The translations under genes and the position numbers were made by a program. A DNA stretch of 64,000 nt from Sediminicoccus rosea (GTDB lineage: Bacteria; Pseudomonadota; Alphaproteobacteria; Acetobacterales; Acetobacteraceae). Positions 43,878-52,478 of the stretch are shown here, in pieces. Below the pieces are notes generated by a model. The model was not told the origin of the DNA, did no database searches, and saw only the letters and a list, made by a program, of their open reading frames with translations. The DNA lies in contig NZ_CP137852.1 in NCBI RefSeq assembly GCF_033547095.1, positions 620,001 through 684,000 on the forward strand. The letters run 5' to 3'. Each line of letters starts with the position of its first letter. Position 1 is the stretch's first letter.

Positions 43878-44059
43878 TCAGCGGATATCCTGCATCGCGC
43901 AAAGTCTACGCTGGAATGTGGCGATTGGATGCCGGCTGGCAGGGGGGCGCCACGAAACTTTCTTAACCCTCCCACCCGGCCTAAGGTTGCGTGGAGCATT
44001 TCCCCCACCGGACCGGAGGTGCTACTCTGTTCAGGAACCGTTCAAGTGATGGCCCCGCC

Positions 44060-44740
44060 ATGCCTGGCAACCGCCGGATCCTTCTGCTGACCGAGGACGC
44101 CACGCTGGCCGCCTTGCTGCCGCAGCGGCTCGAGCAGGAATCCGCCGCCGGCCGCCGTTTCGAGGTGGAAGCCAGCGCGCCGGAGCCGGGCCTCGCCCAG
44201 CTGGCCGAGGCCGCGGGCCGCATTGACGCCACCCTCCTGGACGCCGCGGCCAGCCCCGGCCCCGCCCATTGGGGGCGCCTGCTGCGCGAGGCCGGGGGCG
44301 GCCGCCCCGTGCTTCTGCTGGGCGGCGAGGCCGAGCCCCTGCCCGAGGGCATCACCGAGCGCATCGCCAAGCCGGTCCGTACGCCCGAGCTTCTGGCCCG
44401 GCTGCACGCCGTGCTCGCGGTCTTCGAGGCCTCGCCCGAGGCGGCCATCCCGCTCGCCGGCTATGCCTTCCACCCCGCCTCGAAGCTGCTGGAGGGCAAG
44501 GGCGGCGCCCGCATCCGGCTGACCGAGAAGGAGGCCGCGATCCTGCTCTACCTGCACCGGGCGGGCGGCCGGCCGGTGCCGCGCGCCGAATTGCTGGGCG
44601 AGGTCTGGGGCTATTCCAGCGCCGTCACCACCCACACGCTGGAGACGCATGTCTATCGCCTGCGCCGCAAGATCGAGCCCGACCCCCAGCAGGCCCGCCT
44701 GCTGCTGACCGATGAGGGCGGCTACCGGCTCGGCACGTGA
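44060..44740 (+). CDS. Orphan response regulator with degenerate receiver
   Basis: This 226-residue protein has a receiver-like N-terminus (acidic Glu12-Asp13, Asp61 in ATLLDAAAS, Lys104 in IAKP) but Gly replaces the switch Ser/Thr. The usual output face is reshaped, so phosphorylation is doubtful. A clear OmpR-type winged helix occupies residues about 140-226 (TEKEAAILLYLHRAGG, THTLETHVYRLRRKIE). The start at 44060 gives MPGNRRILLLTED. No kinase is paired with it; the adjacent kinase and regulator are on the other strand with their own pairing. Confidence 0.75.
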   Translation: MPGNRRILLLTEDATLAALLPQRLEQESAAGRRFEVEASAPEPGLAQLAEAAGRIDATLLDAAASPGPAHWGRLLREAGGGRPVLLLGGEAEPLPEGITERIAKPVRTPELLARLHAVLAVFEASPEAAIPLAGYAFHPASKLLEGKGGARIRLTEKEAAILLYLHRAGGRPVPRAELLGEVWGYSSAVTTHTLETHVYRLRRKIEPDPQQARLLLTDEGGYRLGT

Positions 44741-44749
44741 GGCGCCCGC

Positions 44750-46108
44750 TCAATCCGGCCCGCGATAGGATTCCGTCGCAAGCCGCCCCGGCAGTTCGAG
44801 GCGCGCCGCCAGCCCACCCAGCCGGGCGGAACGGTCCAGGGTGATGTGCCCGTCATAGAGCGCGGCGAGGTCCGCGACGATGGCGAGGCCGAGGCCCGAG
44901 CCGGGCTTCGCCTCGTCCAGCCGCACCCCGCGCAGCAGCGCCGCCCCGTCCTCGCCTTCCGGCAGGCCGGGCCCGTCATCCGCCACCTCGATCGCGATGC
45001 GGCCAGGGCTGGCGGGCGCCACCCGCACCGTCACCTGGCTGTTCCCGTATTTGCAGGCATTCTCCATCAGGTTGCCCAGCATCTCGGTCAGGTCCTGGCT
45101 GTCGGCGCGGATCCGGGCATCGGCGTCGCCCGTCACGCGGATGACGATGCCGCGCGCCGCCGTCAGCCGGCGCAGCGCCGTCGCCAGCGCCTCGGCCAGG
45201 GCCAGCGGCATGCATTCGGCACCCGCACTGCCGGCGAGCGCCCCCGCGCGGGCGCGGCGCAGGTGATGCTGCACGAGGCGCTCCAGCGTGGCCGACTGCG
45301 CCCGCGCCCCCGGAAGATCTCCGGATTCCAACGCATTTCGCAGCACCGCGATCGGCGTCTTCAGCGCATGGGCCAGGTTGCCGACATGGTTCCGGGCGCG
45401 GTCCACCGTCGCGCGGTTCTGCTCGATCAGCGCCTCGATCTCGGCCACCAGCGGCGCGATCTCGGCGGGTGCCACCACGTCCATGTGCTGGCGCCGCCCC
45501 TCGCGCACCTCGGCCAGTTCCTGTTGCGTGCGGCGCAGCGGGCGCAGGCCCCAGAGCACCAGCAGCGCCACCACCGCGACCAGGCCGGTGCCGAGCAGCG
45601 CGAAGGCGAGGATCACGTTCTGCCGGAGCGAGGCGATCTCCTCATCCGTGCCCTCGCGCGCGACGGCGACCTGCACGGTGATGGGCACCAGGCCGAAGCG
45701 GCCCTCCAGCTGCACATCCCGCTCCAGCAGCCGCAGCCGTTCGGAGCGCGGGCCCTCCACGTCGCGCGCGCGCACGCCCTCCGGCTCGCGCAGCGGTGGC
45801 AGCAGGCGGGAATCCCAGAGCGAGCGGGAGGTGGCCTGGCTGCCGCCCGGGCCGGTGATCTGCCAGTAATGGCCCGAGAGCGGGCGTTCGAACTCGGGAT
45901 CGGCCAGGGGGCGGGTCAGGATCGGGCCGGCCGAGGGGTCGAAGGCGGTGGCGGCCACCACCGCGTCGAGCAGGCTGCCCAGCCGCGCATCGGCCGCCGT
46001 CTCGATCTGGCGTTCATCGGTGCGGATCACGAACCAGCCCATCAGGCCGAGGCCCAGCGCGACCCAGAGGGTGGTGAGCAGCAGCAGCCTTTGGGTGAGG
46101 GACTTCAA
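44750..46108 (-). CDS. Sensor histidine kinase (QseC/PhoQ-like)
   Basis: This 452-residue kinase has TM1 (about 7-28), a periplasmic domain to about 160, TM2 (about 166-186), a HAMP-like linker, and an H-box with His247 (NLAHALKTPIAVLRNAL). N and G boxes follow (NLMENACKYG, DDGPGLPEG, SGLGLAI). The NLAHALKTP form is typical of PhoQ-type kinases. It overlaps the regulator gene by four bases. It is the last gene of the PepSY-regulator-kinase operon. Confidence 0.88.
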   Translation of the reverse strand: MKSLTQRLLLLTTLWVALGLGLMGWFVIRTDERQIETAADARLGSLLDAVVAATAFDPSAGPILTRPLADPEFERPLSGHYWQITGPGGSQATSRSLWDSRLLPPLREPEGVRARDVEGPRSERLRLLERDVQLEGRFGLVPITVQVAVAREGTDEEIASLRQNVILAFALLGTGLVAVVALLVLWGLRPLRRTQQELAEVREGRRQHMDVVAPAEIAPLVAEIEALIEQNRATVDRARNHVGNLAHALKTPIAVLRNALESGDLPGARAQSATLERLVQHHLRRARAGALAGSAGAECMPLALAEALATALRRLTAARGIVIRVTGDADARIRADSQDLTEMLGNLMENACKYGNSQVTVRVAPASPGRIAIEVADDGPGLPEGEDGAALLRGVRLDEAKPGSGLGLAIVADLAALYDGHITLDRSARLGGLAARLELPGRLATESYRGPD

Positions 46109-46788
46109 CCTGCGCCGGCACCGGCGGTCGAGGCCGGGATCAGCCGATAGCCCTGGCCGCGCACCGTCTCGATCAGCTGGTCCCCGAGCTTGCGCCGCAG
46201 GCGGGCCACGATGACTTCCAGCGTGTTGGAATCGCGGTCGAAATCCTGGGCGTAGAGGTGCTCGGTCAGCTCGGTCTTGGAGATCGGCCGGCCGGCATGC
46301 AGCGCGAGATAGGCCAGCATGCCGTATTCCAGCGCCGTCAGCCGCACCGCCTGCCCATTGCGCGAGACGGCGCGGGCGGCGGTGTCGAGCCGCACCTCGC
46401 CGAAGACCAGCTCGGTCTTGGCGACGCCGTTGGAGCGGCGGATCAGCGCGTTCAGCCGCGCCACCAGCTCGGCCATGGCGAAGGGTTTGGCAAGATAGTC
46501 GTCGGCGCCGGCATTCAGCCCCTCGACCTTCTCGGTCCAGGAATCGCGGGCGGTGAGGATGAGGACGGGCATGGCGCGCTCGGCCGCGCGCCAGCGGCGC
46601 AGCACGGTGAGCCCATCCACCCGCGGCAGGCCGAGATCGAGCACCACGGCGTCATAGGGCTCAGTCTCGCCGAGGTAGAGGGCTTCCTCGCCATCCATCG
46701 CCCCATCCACCGCGAAGCCGGCCTCGGTGAGGCCCGTGCGCAGTTGCTGGTGCAGTTCGGGGCTGTCTTCGACGATCAGGAGGCGCAT
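46105..46788 (-). CDS. OmpR-family response regulator
   Basis: This 227-residue regulator has a receiver with acidic pair E7-D8 and Asp51, Lys101 in LAKPF, and a winged helix ending SNTLEVIVARLRRKLGD. It partners the kinase that follows with an ATGA overlap. A PepSY protein gene precedes it on the same strand, a typical arrangement for PhoP/QseB-like systems that sense cations or envelope change. Confidence 0.9.
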   Translation of the reverse strand: MRLLIVEDSPELHQQLRTGLTEAGFAVDGAMDGEEALYLGETEPYDAVVLDLGLPRVDGLTVLRRWRAAERAMPVLILTARDSWTEKVEGLNAGADDYLAKPFAMAELVARLNALIRRSNGVAKTELVFGEVRLDTAARAVSRNGQAVRLTALEYGMLAYLALHAGRPISKTELTEHLYAQDFDRDSNTLEVIVARLRRKLGDQLIETVRGQGYRLIPASTAGAGAG

Positions 46789-46843
46789 GGGGCGGAAGAT
46801 GCGCGGCGGTGAGGCCGGCGTCCAGCCTTGTTCCGGCAGCGTG

Positions 46844-47206
46844 TCAGCGCAGGGGCTGGCGGGGCTGGGCCTCGCCCGGCACGCGCTCCTGCACCGGCCC
46901 GCGGGAGCGCACGAGCGCGCCGGTGGAGGCGTCCAGCTCGACGACGAAGATCCGCCCGTTCGGCGGCAGGATCTTCAGCTCATAAAGCCATTGCGTGTCG
47001 TCCCGCTCCAGGTCGGCCTCGATCACGCGGCCGCGGAAGCGGCGCTCCACCTCGGCCAGGAGATCAGAGAGCGGGCGGATCTGGCCCGCCTCAAGCGCCG
47101 CGCGGGCGCGGTCATGATCGCGCCGCTCCTGCGCCGCCGACTGGACCGGGACCGCGAGGAGCAACGGTGCCAGGGCACACAGAAAGACAGGAAGGCGAAG
47201 CCGCAT
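46844..47206 (-). CDS. Periplasmic PepSY-domain protein
   Basis: This 120-residue protein has a signal peptide (MRLRLPVFLCALAPLLLAVP...QSAAQ) and a single PepSY domain: RPLSDLLAEVERRFRGRVIEADLE followed by WLYELKILPPNGRIFVVELD. PepSY proteins often act as inhibitors or sensors next to two-component genes. The start at 47206 follows AAGGGTGG; the upstream frame is open but carries no signal. It probably leads the regulator-kinase operon. Confidence 0.85.
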   Translation of the reverse strand: MRLRLPVFLCALAPLLLAVPVQSAAQERRDHDRARAALEAGQIRPLSDLLAEVERRFRGRVIEADLERDDTQWLYELKILPPNGRIFVVELDASTGALVRSRGPVQERVPGEAQPRQPLR

Positions 47207-47408
47207 GCCCACCCTTGGAATGCAGTGGCTGAACGATGGCTGAATCATGGCATCAGGAGAGGTTCAGGATGAGGGCGGTATAGAATCTCTACCTTGGGTT
47301 GTCGCGGCACCCCGCAAAGCCACCGGAAGACGGTCAGTCTGGCGTTGTCCCGGTCGGCGTGGCCCCGACGGCATTCGCGGGGCGGACGGGACGGGATTGG
47401 AGTCGGTC

Positions 47409-47636
47409 ATGATGTTCAGCAGCTTCGCACATGTCTCGCCGCACCTGCTGGGCCTCTTCATGCTCGCCCTGGCCTGCGTGCCCCTGGTCTTCGTGGTGCA
47501 GGATCGCAAGCGGCGGGCGGCGGAGCAGAAGCGGATGACGCAGCTGCGGCGCGAGGCCCGCGTGGCGGCCGAGCTGCAGGGCCGTGGGCCGCAGCAGCCT
47601 CTGGTGGATGGCTGGGTGAGCCAGGCGCCGCGCTGA
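47409..47636 (+). CDS. Small membrane-anchored protein (75 aa)
   Basis: This frame starts at ATG 47409 after GGAG. One hydrophobic helix (LLGLFMLALACVPLVFVV) is followed by a highly basic, probably cytosolic segment (QDRKRRAAEQKRMTQLRRE) and a short tail. The family is unrecognised. A TATAGAAT-like -10 occurs about 130 bases upstream. It is divergent from the PepSY operon and ends 24 bases before the convergent RutE-like gene. Confidence 0.6.
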   Translation: MMFSSFAHVSPHLLGLFMLALACVPLVFVVQDRKRRAAEQKRMTQLRREARVAAELQGRGPQQPLVDGWVSQAPR

Positions 47637-47660
47637 GGCGCCCGGCTCCGCAGTCAGGCG

Positions 47661-48251
47661 TCAGAGAATCCGGCAGGCCTCGTCGAATTCCAGGCGCGGG
47701 CCGCGCTCAAAGATCCCGGCCGGGTCGCCATGGCCAAGATTGACCAGGAAGTTCGACTTCCATCCGGTATCGGCGAAGAACAGGTCATCCACCTTCATGT
47801 TGTCGAAGCCGCTCATCGGCCCGACATCGAGGCCGAGCGAGCGCGCCGCCAGCATCAGGTAGGCGCCCTGCAGCGTGCCGTTGCGCATCGCCGTCGTATC
47901 CGCCAGCGACCAGTTGCCGGCGAACCAGCTCCGCGCATCCGCATGCGGAAAGAGCTTGGGCAGCTGGTCGTAGAATTTCGGGTCATGCGCGACGATGACC
48001 GTGACCGGCGCCGTCATCGTCTTCTCGATGTTGCCGGGGGAGAGCGCCTCCTTGAGCTTCGCCTTCGCCGCATCGCTCGTCAGGAAGGCGAAGCGCGCGG
48101 GTGAGGCGTTGGCGCTGGTCGGCCCCCATTTCAGCAGGTCATACAGCGCGCGGAGCGTCTCCTCCGCCACCGGCTTGTCCTGCCACTTGTTCTGCGTGCG
48201 GGCCGTGCGGAAGAGCTGGTCCAGCGCGGCGGCGTCGAGGGCGCCCGTCAT
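47661..48251 (-). CDS. Nitroreductase-family malonic semialdehyde reductase (RutE-like)
   Basis: This 196-residue FMN-dependent nitroreductase-fold enzyme has the opening [20 protein letters not shown] and later [13 protein letters not shown] and GPMSGFDN, which match RutE. RutE reduces malonic semialdehyde to 3-hydroxypropionate in the Rut pyrimidine pathway. None of the other rut genes is nearby, so the enzyme may serve a different aldehyde or nitro compound. Its start abuts the stop of the NifU-like gene, and both are on the minus strand. Confidence 0.82.
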   Translation of the reverse strand: MTGALDAAALDQLFRTARTQNKWQDKPVAEETLRALYDLLKWGPTSANASPARFAFLTSDAAKAKLKEALSPGNIEKTMTAPVTVIVAHDPKFYDQLPKLFPHADARSWFAGNWSLADTTAMRNGTLQGAYLMLAARSLGLDVGPMSGFDNMKVDDLFFADTGWKSNFLVNLGHGDPAGIFERGPRLEFDEACRIL

Positions 48252-48812
48252 TTACGCCTCGACCTGCTCGACGCCCATCACCTCGGGCACGTAGTGGCGC
48301 AGCATGTTCTCCACGCCATGCTTCAGCGTGGCGCGCGAGGAGGGGCAGCCCGAGCAGGCGCCTTGCATCTTCAGCTTCACGATGCCGTCGCGGAAGCCGC
48401 GGAACACGATGTCCCCGCCATCGCCGGCCACGGCCGGGCGGACGCGCTGGTCCAGCAGCTCCTTGATCTGAGCGACCGCCTCGGCATCGGCCGGGTCGAA
48501 ATCCTCGGCCGCATCCTCGCCCACGCCCTCGATCACCGGCAGCTCGGCCAGGAAATGCTCCATCACCGCGCCCAGCACCTGCGGCCGCAGCGCCTGCCAC
48601 TCCGTCGTGTCGAACTTCGTGACCGTGATGAAATCGGCGCCGAAGAACACGCGCGCCACACCCTCCAGCGCCAGCAGACGCGTCGCCAGCGGCGAGCGGG
48701 AGGCGTCGTCGCCCACCACGAAATCGGCGGTGCCGGCCTGGCCCATCACGTCGCGGCCGGGCAGGAATTTCAGCGTGGCGGGGTTGGGCGTGCTTTCGGT
48801 CTCGATGAACAT
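48252..48812 (-). CDS. NfuA-type Fe-S cluster carrier (NifU C-terminal domain)
   Basis: This 186-residue protein starts at MFIETESTPNPATLKFLPG. It has an N-terminal Nfu domain (about 1-90) and a C-terminal NifU-type domain with the cluster-binding CxxC, Cys153 and Cys156 (GACSGCPSS). It delivers iron-sulfur clusters to client proteins. The start at 48812 matches family length. Its promoter region contains a palindrome at 48840-48860. Confidence 0.92.
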   Translation of the reverse strand: MFIETESTPNPATLKFLPGRDVMGQAGTADFVVGDDASRSPLATRLLALEGVARVFFGADFITVTKFDTTEWQALRPQVLGAVMEHFLAELPVIEGVGEDAAEDFDPADAEAVAQIKELLDQRVRPAVAGDGGDIVFRGFRDGIVKLKMQGACSGCPSSRATLKHGVENMLRHYVPEVMGVEQVEA

Positions 48813-48836
48813 GGCGTGTTCCTGGCGGGGAAATTT

Positions 48837-48860
48837 TTGACAGGACCTATGTGGTCCTGT
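48837..48860. promoter_or_regulatory. Divergent promoter with ACAGGACC palindrome
   Basis: ACAGGACC-TATGT-GGTCCTGT (48840-48860) is a perfect 8-bp inverted repeat in the 134-base divergent region between the nfuA-like gene and the gene at 48947. A consensus TTGACA (48837-48842) on the plus strand overlaps its left arm, with a weak TTTGCA-type -10 seventeen bases later, so the palindrome would fill the spacer like an operator. An iron or Fe-S regulator is an attractive but unproven reader. Confidence 0.5.
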
Positions 48861-48946
48861 TTGCAGGCCCGTGCAAGCTGGAGCGTGTGGCACGCGCCTT
48901 GCGCTGCCTGCCGGGCCGACCGGCAGAGCCGCCCTGGGAGCCCGCG

Positions 48947-49426
48947 ATGCAAGACCCGATCCGCCTGGCCTTCCGCCCCACCGGAAGCCTCAGCGTCCCG
49001 CCCCCGCCCGACCGCGGGCCCGAACTCGGCCCTGAGGAGGCCATCCCGATCCCGGGGGAGATGACCTTCGACGAAATCGTGGAAGGCCTGAACCCCCTGC
49101 ACCATCTGCCGGGGGTGGGCATGATCTACCGGGCCGTGACCGGCACCGAGATCCATCCCACCATGCGGGCGCTGGGCGCCGGCCTTACCGGCGGCGCCCT
49201 CGGCATGGCACTCGCCGGCGTCATGTCCGCCATCGAGATGACCCAGCCGTTCGAACGCATCCGCGCCGCCTGGAACAACGAACCCGATCCGCTCAACCTG
49301 GCCCGCCAGCCGGCCAACCCCATGGACGTCGCTCAGGCCTACCAACGCTGGAGCACCCTCGCGAACCCCACCCAACTCGCCGCCGCCACCGCCGCCGCCA
49401 CCGCCGCCGCGCGCGCGACGGGGTGA
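48947..49426 (+). CDS. Hypothetical protein with glycine-zipper segment (159 aa)
   Basis: This frame starts at ATG 48947 after GGGAG. Its N-terminus is Pro/Glu-rich (VPPPPDRGPELGPEEAIPIP). A middle Gly/Ala helix pair (MRALGAGLTGGALGMALAGVM) looks like a glycine-zipper membrane hairpin, and the C-terminus is a short Ala-rich repeat. I do not recognise a family. It is divergent from nfuA and shares the palindromic promoter, so coregulation is possible. Confidence 0.6.
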   Translation: MQDPIRLAFRPTGSLSVPPPPDRGPELGPEEAIPIPGEMTFDEIVEGLNPLHHLPGVGMIYRAVTGTEIHPTMRALGAGLTGGALGMALAGVMSAIEMTQPFERIRAAWNNEPDPLNLARQPANPMDVAQAYQRWSTLANPTQLAAATAAATAAARATG

Positions 49427-49436
49427 GGCGCCGCCC

Positions 49437-50105
49437 CTACCCGCGTGCGCCGAAGATGGCGGAGCCGACGCGGACATGGGTGGCGCCGTGGCGGATGGCG
49501 ATCTCGAAATCGCCGCTCATGCCCATCGAGAGGGTCTTGAGGCCGTGGCGGGCGGCGATCTGCGCGAGAAGATCGAAATGGGGGGCGGGGTCCTCCGCCG
49601 CCGGGGGGATGCACATGAGCCCGAGGATGGGCAGGGCGTGAGTGGCGCGGCAGAGGGTGATGAACGCATCGGCCTCGTCCGGCAGGATGCCGGCCTTCTG
49701 CGGCTCGGCGCCGGTATTGACCTGGATGAGCAGGTCCGGCCGGCGGCCTTCCTTCTGCATGGCCTCGGCGAGGGCGAGGGCGAGCTTCGGGCGGTCCAGG
49801 GTTTCGATGACGTCGGCCAGGCGCACGGCGTCGCGCGCCTTGTTGGTCTGCAGCGGGCCGATGATGTGCAGGCGCAGGTCCGGGTGGGCGGCACGCAGCT
49901 GCGGGAATTTCGCGGCGGCCTCCTGCACGCGGTTCTCACCGAAGACACGTTGCCCGGCGGCGAGCGCGGCCTCGACCGCCTCCACCGGATTGGTCTTGGA
50001 GACGGCGACGAGCTGCGCGGCGCCCGGCGGGCGCCCCGCGGCGGCGGCGGCGGCCTCGATTCGGGCGCGGATTCGGGTCAGGTTGGCGGCGATGTCATCG
50101 AACAT
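49437..50105 (-). CDS. YggS-family pyridoxal phosphate homeostasis protein
   Basis: This 222-residue PLP-binding protein has a YggS/PROSC alanine-racemase N-terminal-like fold. Lys37 in LVAVSKTNP holds PLP, followed by FGENRVQEA, HIIGPLQTNK and the C-terminal SMGMSGDFEIAI motif. It stores and delivers PLP. The start at 50105 matches family length, although the frame is open far upstream. It is divergent from the ThiE-like gene with start codons that overlap by two bases. Confidence 0.9.
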   Translation of the reverse strand: MFDDIAANLTRIRARIEAAAAAAGRPPGAAQLVAVSKTNPVEAVEAALAAGQRVFGENRVQEAAAKFPQLRAAHPDLRLHIIGPLQTNKARDAVRLADVIETLDRPKLALALAEAMQKEGRRPDLLIQVNTGAEPQKAGILPDEADAFITLCRATHALPILGLMCIPPAAEDPAPHFDLLAQIAARHGLKTLSMGMSGDFEIAIRHGATHVRVGSAIFGARG

Positions 50106-50778
50106 GCGTCTTAGAATAAGGAGAGGCGGCGCCAGCGCCATCCTGTCCCCTTGCCAGCGCCCTTCTTGCCCGGCGGTCTGGCTGTTGAGCGACCCGGGGC
50201 GCCTGGCGGACCCCTCGCCTCTGCTGCGCGGCTTGCCGCGGGGCGCGGCGGTGCTGCTGCGCGGGGCGCCGCCGGAGGTGGCGGAGCGGGTGGCCCGGCT
50301 GTGCCGGCGCCGGGGGCTCGTGCCGCTGGTCTCGGGTGAGGGGCGGCTTGCGCTGCGAATCGGCGCAGGGCTGCACGTGCCCGACCGGGCGCCGACGCGC
50401 GGCCTGCTGCCCTTCCTGCTGAATCGGCGCGGCGCCTTGCTTTCGGCGGCGGTGCATGGCCGGGCGGGGCTGGCGCGGGCGCGGCGGCTCGGGGCCGATG
50501 CGGTGCTGGTTTCGCCGGTCTTTCCGACGGCGAGCCATCCGGGCGCGCCCGCCTTGGGTCCCTTGCGCTGGGCGGCGCTGGCGCGTGCGGCCGGCCGGCC
50601 GGCGGTGGCGCTGGGGGGCATGTCGGCGCGGGCGATGCGACGGCTGCCAAGGGGGCTGGCGGCCGGCTGGGCCGGAATTGGCGTCTGGAAGGATTGTGTC
50701 CTGCGGGACACAGTGTCTCAGGGAAGTCGCGTTCCGGCGTCAAAGCCGGTTGCCCGGCCGCAATCCACCAACGCATAG
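50104..50778 (+). CDS. ThiE/TenI-like thiamine phosphate synthase-family protein
   Basis: This TIM-barrel protein of up to 224 residues has the family's C-terminal blocks: LGADAVLVSPVFPTASHPG, LGPLRWAAL and VALGGMSARAM. It would join thiazole and pyrimidine moieties in thiamine synthesis, or act like TenI. The first strand (AVWLLSDPGRL) starts about 25 residues after the ATG at 50104. That ATG overlaps the yggS start, and the AGGAGAGG at 50119-50126 lies inside the frame. The true start may therefore be later at a non-ATG codon. No other thi genes are adjacent. Confidence 0.65.
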   Translation: MRLRIRRGGASAILSPCQRPSCPAVWLLSDPGRLADPSPLLRGLPRGAAVLLRGAPPEVAERVARLCRRRGLVPLVSGEGRLALRIGAGLHVPDRAPTRGLLPFLLNRRGALLSAAVHGRAGLARARRLGADAVLVSPVFPTASHPGAPALGPLRWAALARAAGRPAVALGGMSARAMRRLPRGLAAGWAGIGVWKDCVLRDTVSQGSRVPASKPVARPQSTNA

Positions 50779-50930
50779 TCCGCCCCGGACCCAGTGATCA
50801 TTGGGTTGTGGAGTGTTTCCGGCTTGGCCCGGTTCCTTTGCAACCCGGAGGGTTACGGCCTCTTCCAGAGATGGAGGGGGAGGGTCAGGGGAACCAGCCG
50901 GCTCCGGCCGGCACGTGAGGAGAGTATAAC
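50779..50930 (+). promoter_or_regulatory. Long 5' leader of the porin gene
   Basis: This 152-base gap before the porin has alternating GC- and AT-rich tracts. A short stem GCCGGC-TCCG-GCCGGC lies at 50897-50912, just upstream of the RBS GAGGAGAG (50917-50924). A long leader with a stable stem near the start suits a highly expressed outer-membrane protein. I cannot place the promoter with confidence. Confidence 0.45.
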
Positions 50931-52379
50931 ATGCGCAAGATTTTGCTGGGCACGACGGCAGTCGTCTCGGCGGTCGTGGGCGCTGCCGTTATGGCACCCC
51001 AGGCCTCCGCTCAGGAAGCGCCGACCGTTCGTCTCGGTGGCTTCTTCCGGGCCTACTATGGCTATGTGAACCAGACCAGCCAGCAGTCGCAGGTCACGAC
51101 CGGCCAGCTGAACAACGGTTCGTCCTCGGGCCTGCCGACCAACGTCGGCTCCGGCACGCAGAACGTTCCGCCCGATGGCGTGAACAACGCCCGCATCGGC
51201 AAGAACGACATCTCGACCGACGCCGGCATCGACGTGATCGTGAACGGCAAGCTGGCCAACGGCCTGACCTACGGCGCGCAGATCTCGCTGAACAGCAGCG
51301 GTCTCGAGGGTCGTCAGGTGCTCGGTGGCCGTTCGTCCGCCGGCAAGACGACCGTCCAGGTCGACGAGATGTACGCCTTCATCGCCCACCCGCGCTTCGG
51401 TCAGGTTCGCTTCGGTGACGAAGACGGCGTCATGGGCGGCCTGATGAACTCGGGCTGGGTGCAGGGCTTCGGCACGGGTGGCGTGCACGGTTCCTGGGAG
51501 TCCTTCGTGACCCGCCAGGCCGGTGGCCGCACGACGACCGCCCCGGGTGGTCTGGGTGACAACTCCAAGATCATCTACATGACGCCGCAGTGGGCCGGTT
51601 TCGACTTCGGTGCGTCGTACGCCCCGAACGCGAACATCGGTGAGGACGTCGGCTGCCCGAACAACGCCAACTCCGGCTACTGCGACCGCGCCTATGCCTT
51701 CACCGGCGCCCGCAACTTCGGCATCTACGCCGCCGGCCCCGAGCAGGCTGCCCGCCGCAACGAGTTCCAGGTTGCCGCCCGTTGGCGTGGTAACGTGGGT
51801 GGCGTCGGCATCGCCGGCACCGTTGGCTACATCAACGCCAGCGCCGCTCGCGACATGACCACGATGGGTCAGCAGTACCGCGTGTTCAACAACATGAACA
51901 TCTGGCAGGCGGGCCTCCAGGCCAGCTACGCCGGCTTCACGGTTGGTGCGAACTACACCTACGGTGACTACAACTTCTTCTGGGGCAACACCCTGCGTGG
52001 TGACCGTCCCGCGGAGCAGCTGGTCATCGGTGGTCAGTACGTGGTCGGCCCCGTCACCGTGGGTGCGAACTTCGTGACCGGCCTCTTCGAGGGTGGCACG
52101 CGCAACACGATCACGGAAGTGAACGGCGGCACGGCCTTCGCGTTCGGCACGAACGCCAACCCGGCGAACGTGAACACCAGCACCAACGCCGCGACCATGC
52201 GTCGCTGGGGTCTGGGCGCCGGTGCGAACTATCGCCTGGCCCCCGGCATGGATCTGATCGCCGAGTACGTCTACTACTCGGTGCGTGAGCAGGGCCGTGA
52301 CCTCGACCCGAACCGCCAGGGCATCCAGAGCCGCGCGTTCAGCAATGTGTTCCTGACGGGCGTGCGCCTGGCCTTCTGA
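50931..52379 (+). CDS. Major outer-membrane porin (Gram-negative porin family)
   Basis: This 482-residue protein has a clear signal peptide (MRKILLGTTAVVSAVVGAAVMAPQASAQ), then alternating aromatic beta strands (VRLGGFFRAYYGYVNQ to FSNVFLTGVRLAF) ending in the terminal Phe needed for outer-membrane insertion. A central segment matches the Gram-negative porin fold. Codon use differs sharply from neighbours, with many GGT, GTT and CGT codons, a sign of very high expression. It would let small hydrophilic solutes cross the outer membrane. A strong RBS (GAGGAG) and an intrinsic terminator frame it. Confidence 0.92.
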   Translation: MRKILLGTTAVVSAVVGAAVMAPQASAQEAPTVRLGGFFRAYYGYVNQTSQQSQVTTGQLNNGSSSGLPTNVGSGTQNVPPDGVNNARIGKNDISTDAGIDVIVNGKLANGLTYGAQISLNSSGLEGRQVLGGRSSAGKTTVQVDEMYAFIAHPRFGQVRFGDEDGVMGGLMNSGWVQGFGTGGVHGSWESFVTRQAGGRTTTAPGGLGDNSKIIYMTPQWAGFDFGASYAPNANIGEDVGCPNNANSGYCDRAYAFTGARNFGIYAAGPEQAARRNEFQVAARWRGNVGGVGIAGTVGYINASAARDMTTMGQQYRVFNNMNIWQAGLQASYAGFTVGANYTYGDYNFFWGNTLRGDRPAEQLVIGGQYVVGPVTVGANFVTGLFEGGTRNTITEVNGGTAFAFGTNANPANVNTSTNAATMRRWGLGAGANYRLAPGMDLIAEYVYYSVREQGRDLDPNRQGIQSRAFSNVFLTGVRLAF

Positions 52380-52415
52380 GCCAGACTCACCGCGTCACAG
52401 AACGTGACCTGGGAG

Positions 52416-52450
52416 GGGGCGACGGGACATCCCGTCGCCCCTTTTCTTTT
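52416..52450 (+). terminator. Intrinsic terminator of the porin gene
   Basis: GGGGCGACGGG (52416-52426), loop ACAT, and CCCGTCGCCCC (52431-52441), followed at once by TTTTCTTTT. This is a textbook Rho-independent terminator 37 bases after the porin stop. Confidence 0.95.
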
Positions 52451-52478
52451 GGGTTCCGCTCCAGTAAGTCATCCGGCC

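Noticed and set aside
49379-49425. GCC-type trinucleotide repeat suggesting a microsatellite
   Set aside because: It is an in-frame poly-Ala tail of the 159-aa gene in very GC-rich DNA. Slippage cannot be judged from one sequence.
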